A DNA stretch of 64,000 nucleotides from Sandarakinorhabdus sp. AAP62 (GTDB lineage Bacteria; Pseudomonadota; Alphaproteobacteria; Sphingomonadales; Sphingomonadaceae). The number at the start of each line of letters is the position of its first letter. Positions within the stretch are counted from its first letter, which is position 1. The notes below the pieces were generated by a model that saw nothing but the letters and a program-made list of their open reading frames with translations, had not been told where the DNA came from and made no database searches. Shown in pieces: positions 59,211-64,000 of the stretch. The translations under genes were made by a program, and so were the position numbers. The DNA lies in the NCBI RefSeq assembly GCF_000331225.1, contig NZ_ANFY01000009.1:182878-246877 (forward strand), read 5' to 3'.

Positions 59211-60401
59211 ATGACAAATTGGACCCAAGCTGCCGAATCCGCCCTGCCCGTCATGACCGCACTGCGGCGGGCCATCCATGCCGAGCCGGAACTTGGCCTG
59301 CACAATCCGCGCACCGCCGACAAGATCATGGCGGCGCTGGCCGGCCTGCCGCTGGAGATCCGCACTGGTCCCTCCACCACCGGCATCATCGCCACGTTGA
59401 AGGGCCCGGCCAACGGCCGCACCGTGCTGCTGCGCGGCGACACCGATGCGCTGCCGATGCCCGAGGAGACGGGCCTGGAATTTTCCTCCACCATCCCCGG
59501 CGCCATGCACGCCTGCGGCCACGATGCCCATGTGGCGATGCTGGCCGGTGCGGCGCGCATCCTGTGCGAGCGGCGCGACAGCCTGGCCGGCAGCGTGATG
59601 TTCATGTTCCAGCCCGGCGAGGAAGGCCATCACGGCGCCCGCTTCATGCTGGATGACGGCCTGATCGATCCGCTCCCCGATGCCGCCTTCGCCCTCCACA
59701 TCATGCCCAATGCGCCGTGGGGTATCGTCGCCGGCCGCACCGGCGCGCTGCTGGCCAGCAACGACAAGCTGCGCATCGTCGTCACCGGGCGCGGTGGCCA
59801 CGCCTCCATGCCGCACGATGCGCTCGATCCCGTGCCGATCGCCTGTGAGATCGCGCTGGCGCTGCAGACGTTCGTCACCCGCCAGATCAGCGTCTTCGAT
59901 CCCGCCGTGATCACCATCGGCCAGATCAGTGCCGGCACCACCGACAATGTGATCCCCGAAACCGCCCTGCTCTACGGCACGATGCGCACGCTCAGCGCCG
60001 CCACCCGCCAGAAACTCCACGACGGCCTGCCCCGCCTCGCCCAGGGCATCGCCGCTGCCCATGGCGCCAGTGCGACGGTGGAGATCATCCCCGGCTTCCC
60101 CGTCACCAACTGCGATGGCCGCGCCGTGGCGCTGGGCGAAGCGGTGACCAAACGCCTGTTTGGCGAGGATCAATGGCAAACGCTGGCCCACCCGATCATG
60201 GGCGCCGAAGATTTCGCCTATGTGCTGGAAAAAGTCCCCGGCGCGATGTTCTTTCTGGGCGTCGCCGAGCAGGGGACAGACTGGCGCGCCTGCTGCGGCC
60301 TGCACTCCACCCACATGCACCTCGATGAAAGCGCCATGGCCCGCGGCGCCGCCCTGCACGCCGCCATTGCCGAGCGCTATCTGGCGCACGGGTTCGATTG
60401 A
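59211..60401 (+). CDS. M20-family amidohydrolase (HipO/amino-acylase type)
   Basis: 396 aa di-metal peptidase/amidohydrolase. Metal and catalytic residues: LRGDTDALPMPEETG, MHACGHDAHVAML, QPGEEGHHGA with the general-base Glu pair, FALHIMPNAPWG and a late CGLHSTHMHLDE. Members cleave N-acyl amino acids, hippurate or indole-acetyl conjugates; the substrate is open. Single gene. Confidence 0.9.
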   Translation: MTNWTQAAESALPVMTALRRAIHAEPELGLHNPRTADKIMAALAGLPLEIRTGPSTTGIIATLKGPANGRTVLLRGDTDALPMPEETGLEFSSTIPGAMHACGHDAHVAMLAGAARILCERRDSLAGSVMFMFQPGEEGHHGARFMLDDGLIDPLPDAAFALHIMPNAPWGIVAGRTGALLASNDKLRIVVTGRGGHASMPHDALDPVPIACEIALALQTFVTRQISVFDPAVITIGQISAGTTDNVIPETALLYGTMRTLSAATRQKLHDGLPRLAQGIAAAHGASATVEIIPGFPVTNCDGRAVALGEAVTKRLFGEDQWQTLAHPIMGAEDFAYVLEKVPGAMFFLGVAEQGTDWRACCGLHSTHMHLDESAMARGAALHAAIAERYLAHGFD

Positions 60402-60477
60402 AAACTCGCCTGTTGCAAAGCGCCGCCGCCGCGCTATATCGGCGGCCCTCCCGCTTGGGAGGCCAAGGATTTGGTGC

Positions 60478-60553
60478 GGGGCAGTAGCTCAGATGGGAGA
60501 GCGCAGCAATCGCACTGCTGAGGTCAGGGGTTCGATCCCCCTCTGCTCCACCA
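60478..60553 (+). tRNA. tRNA-Ala (CGC)
   Basis: 76 nt including CCA. Acceptor stem GGGGCAG/CTGCTCC with one G-T pair, anticodon stem CAGCA/TGCTG and loop ATCGCAC, giving anticodon CGC. The D-loop and T-loop (GGTTCGATCC) are canonical. Confidence 0.97.
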
Positions 60554-60620
60554 TTTCCTGCACAGAAGCGCGACGCTGCGCCGCTTGGCGACCCATCGCC
60601 CACAGGCTAAACCGCTGCCC

Positions 60621-63354
<2,734 letters not shown>

Positions 63355-63644
63355 AAAGAGGGCCTCCGGCGGGCAAGGGCTGAGCCCCTGCACCCACTTT
63401 AGCTAAGGCAACCCCTTCCGCTAGCGCCACCTGGTGCTCAGAAATTGTATTGGCTAAACTGCTGGGAGAAAGAGACATCTCCGACAGGTAAGCTTCGTAC
63501 AGTGTCACCGCAATCTTAAAGCATCCTGAATTCGTGAGGTATGTAGTATAGTGTTCCCGAAATTTTTCTATGATGGCTGGCGATCGCGAGCAAAATAAAT
63601 TCGCGTTTCGAGTAGGCGGCGCTAACATTGCAGGCCTTTACAAT
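63355..63644. other. Gene-free stretch with sharp GC drop
   Basis: 290 bp without a convincing gene. The first 40 bp after thiC are still GC-rich and include a GGGCTGAGCCC palindrome that may end the thiC transcript. From about 63,410 onward the sequence becomes A/T-rich (runs such as AAATTTTT and AAAATAAATT), in contrast to the whole window before it. Confidence 0.6.
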
Positions 63645-64000
63645 CTAGCTTTCTTCTTCAGATCCAGCGGGCTTTGGCGCTTCGGTCGCGCCATGATCAC
63701 TTTCGCCAATGGCCACATTGGGCAACGCGGGACGTAGAGATTGTTGTTTCTGCCTTCGCGCTTGCAATTTTTCTACTGACCTTTGCACGATCTCAATACC
63801 GCGGCGATCATTCTGTCGCTTGTTCAACCGGAGGCTTTCTTCAAGGTACCGCATTGCCTCGTCTACGTCGGTTTTTTGAAGTAACAGCGCATAGTTACGA
63901 TAGACCTGGGCGAGAATACCATCGTCGCGCAGGGCTTTGCCAATTTCGATGCTGCGCAGATAGGCGGCTTCGGCTTCCTTGTAACGCTGCTGGCGGGCAT
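63645..64000 (-). CDS. TPR-repeat protein, partial (N-terminus beyond window)
   Basis: The C-terminal 118 codons of a protein that enters from the right edge. It contains at least two kinesin-light-chain-like TPRs (RYKEAEAAYLRSIEIGKALR; AMRYLEESLRLNKRQNDRRG) and ends in a basic/Gln-rich segment and an acidic PAGSEEES tail. Codon usage and GC are unlike the window's other genes, suggesting recent acquisition. Function unknown. Confidence 0.75.
   Translation of the reverse strand, partial: ARQQRYKEAEAAYLRSIEIGKALRDDGILAQVYRNYALLLQKTDVDEAMRYLEESLRLNKRQNDRRGIEIVQRSVEKLQARRQKQQSLRPALPNVAIGESDHGATEAPKPAGSEEES

Noticed and set aside
57801..60389. An 862-codon open frame on the minus strand joining the flavoprotein to sequence antisense to the amidohydrolase
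   Set aside because: Only the part from 58985 matches a protein family. The upstream portion is antisense to the M20 gene and crosses the palindromic repeat.
53095..60553. tRNA-Asp or tRNA-Ala as an integration site of a mobile element
   Set aside because: No duplicated tRNA 3' end, integrase gene or composition change flanks either tRNA.

Overview
The window is a GC-rich (about two-thirds G+C) bacterial chromosome segment, most likely from an alphaproteobacterium of the Sphingomonadales. This rests on the lptD-surA-pdxA-rsmA block, the tkt-gap-pgk-fba cluster, the zapA/6S RNA/fau locus with a short coding region upstream of zapA, a TPR-sulfotransferase next to a TonB-dependent receptor, and DUF2842. 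I cannot name the genus. No phage, transposase, integrase, plasmid or CRISPR genes are visible.

Layout. 0-19 kb is mostly housekeeping: ndk and pepA diverge from lptD-surA-pdxA-rsmA (outer-membrane assembly, PLP synthesis, 16S rRNA methylation), followed by an M28 peptidase, guaB-rsmB, TPR proteins, a YhhN-like membrane protein and gyrA. 19-31.8 kb is a tightly overlapping nitrogen operon: an ABC transporter, a NikR-like regulator, two DUF1989 proteins, a biotin-dependent 'urea' carboxylase and allophanate hydrolase. Two DUF1989 proteins beside such a carboxylase are the signature of guanidine use: guanidine is carboxylated, deiminated to allophanate, and hydrolysed to ammonia and CO2. A lipoprotein beta-propeller, a TPR-sulfotransferase, a TonB-dependent receptor and a di-iron hydroxylase-type protein follow on the same strand. 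36.8-42.1 kb is a partial complex I operon (nuoABCD-x-y-nuoEF) that ends after nuoF at a GIY-YIG gene boxed in by two palindromic repeat units. 42-50 kb holds an inositol-phosphatase-type gene, a DUF5694 protein behind a perfect palindrome, thiE and the glycolysis/Calvin-type cluster. 50-63 kb carries zapA with a probable zauP, 6S RNA, fau, chorismate mutase, a thioesterase, an unusual Nramp-family transporter, two Rap1a/Tai-like secreted proteins, flavoproteins, two tRNAs and a TPP-riboswitch-controlled thiC. The last 600 bp drop sharply in GC and start a different kind of region.

The most interesting unit is the nitrogen operon. Its fourth gene is a NikR-type ribbon-helix-helix regulator in which three of the four nickel ligands are replaced. 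The divergent region upstream of the operon holds an inverted repeat, GTATTA-N16-TAATAT, with exactly the half-site geometry of the E. coli NikR operator (GTATGA-N16-TCATAC). I infer a nickel-independent NikR relative controlling guanidine or urea assimilation, possibly in place of the guanidine riboswitch that often controls such operons and that I could not find here.

A second theme is a family of head-to-head palindromic repeats (four composite copies between 36 and 45 kb, plus other hairpin types), two of which bracket the GIY-YIG nuclease gene at the point where the nuo operon breaks off.
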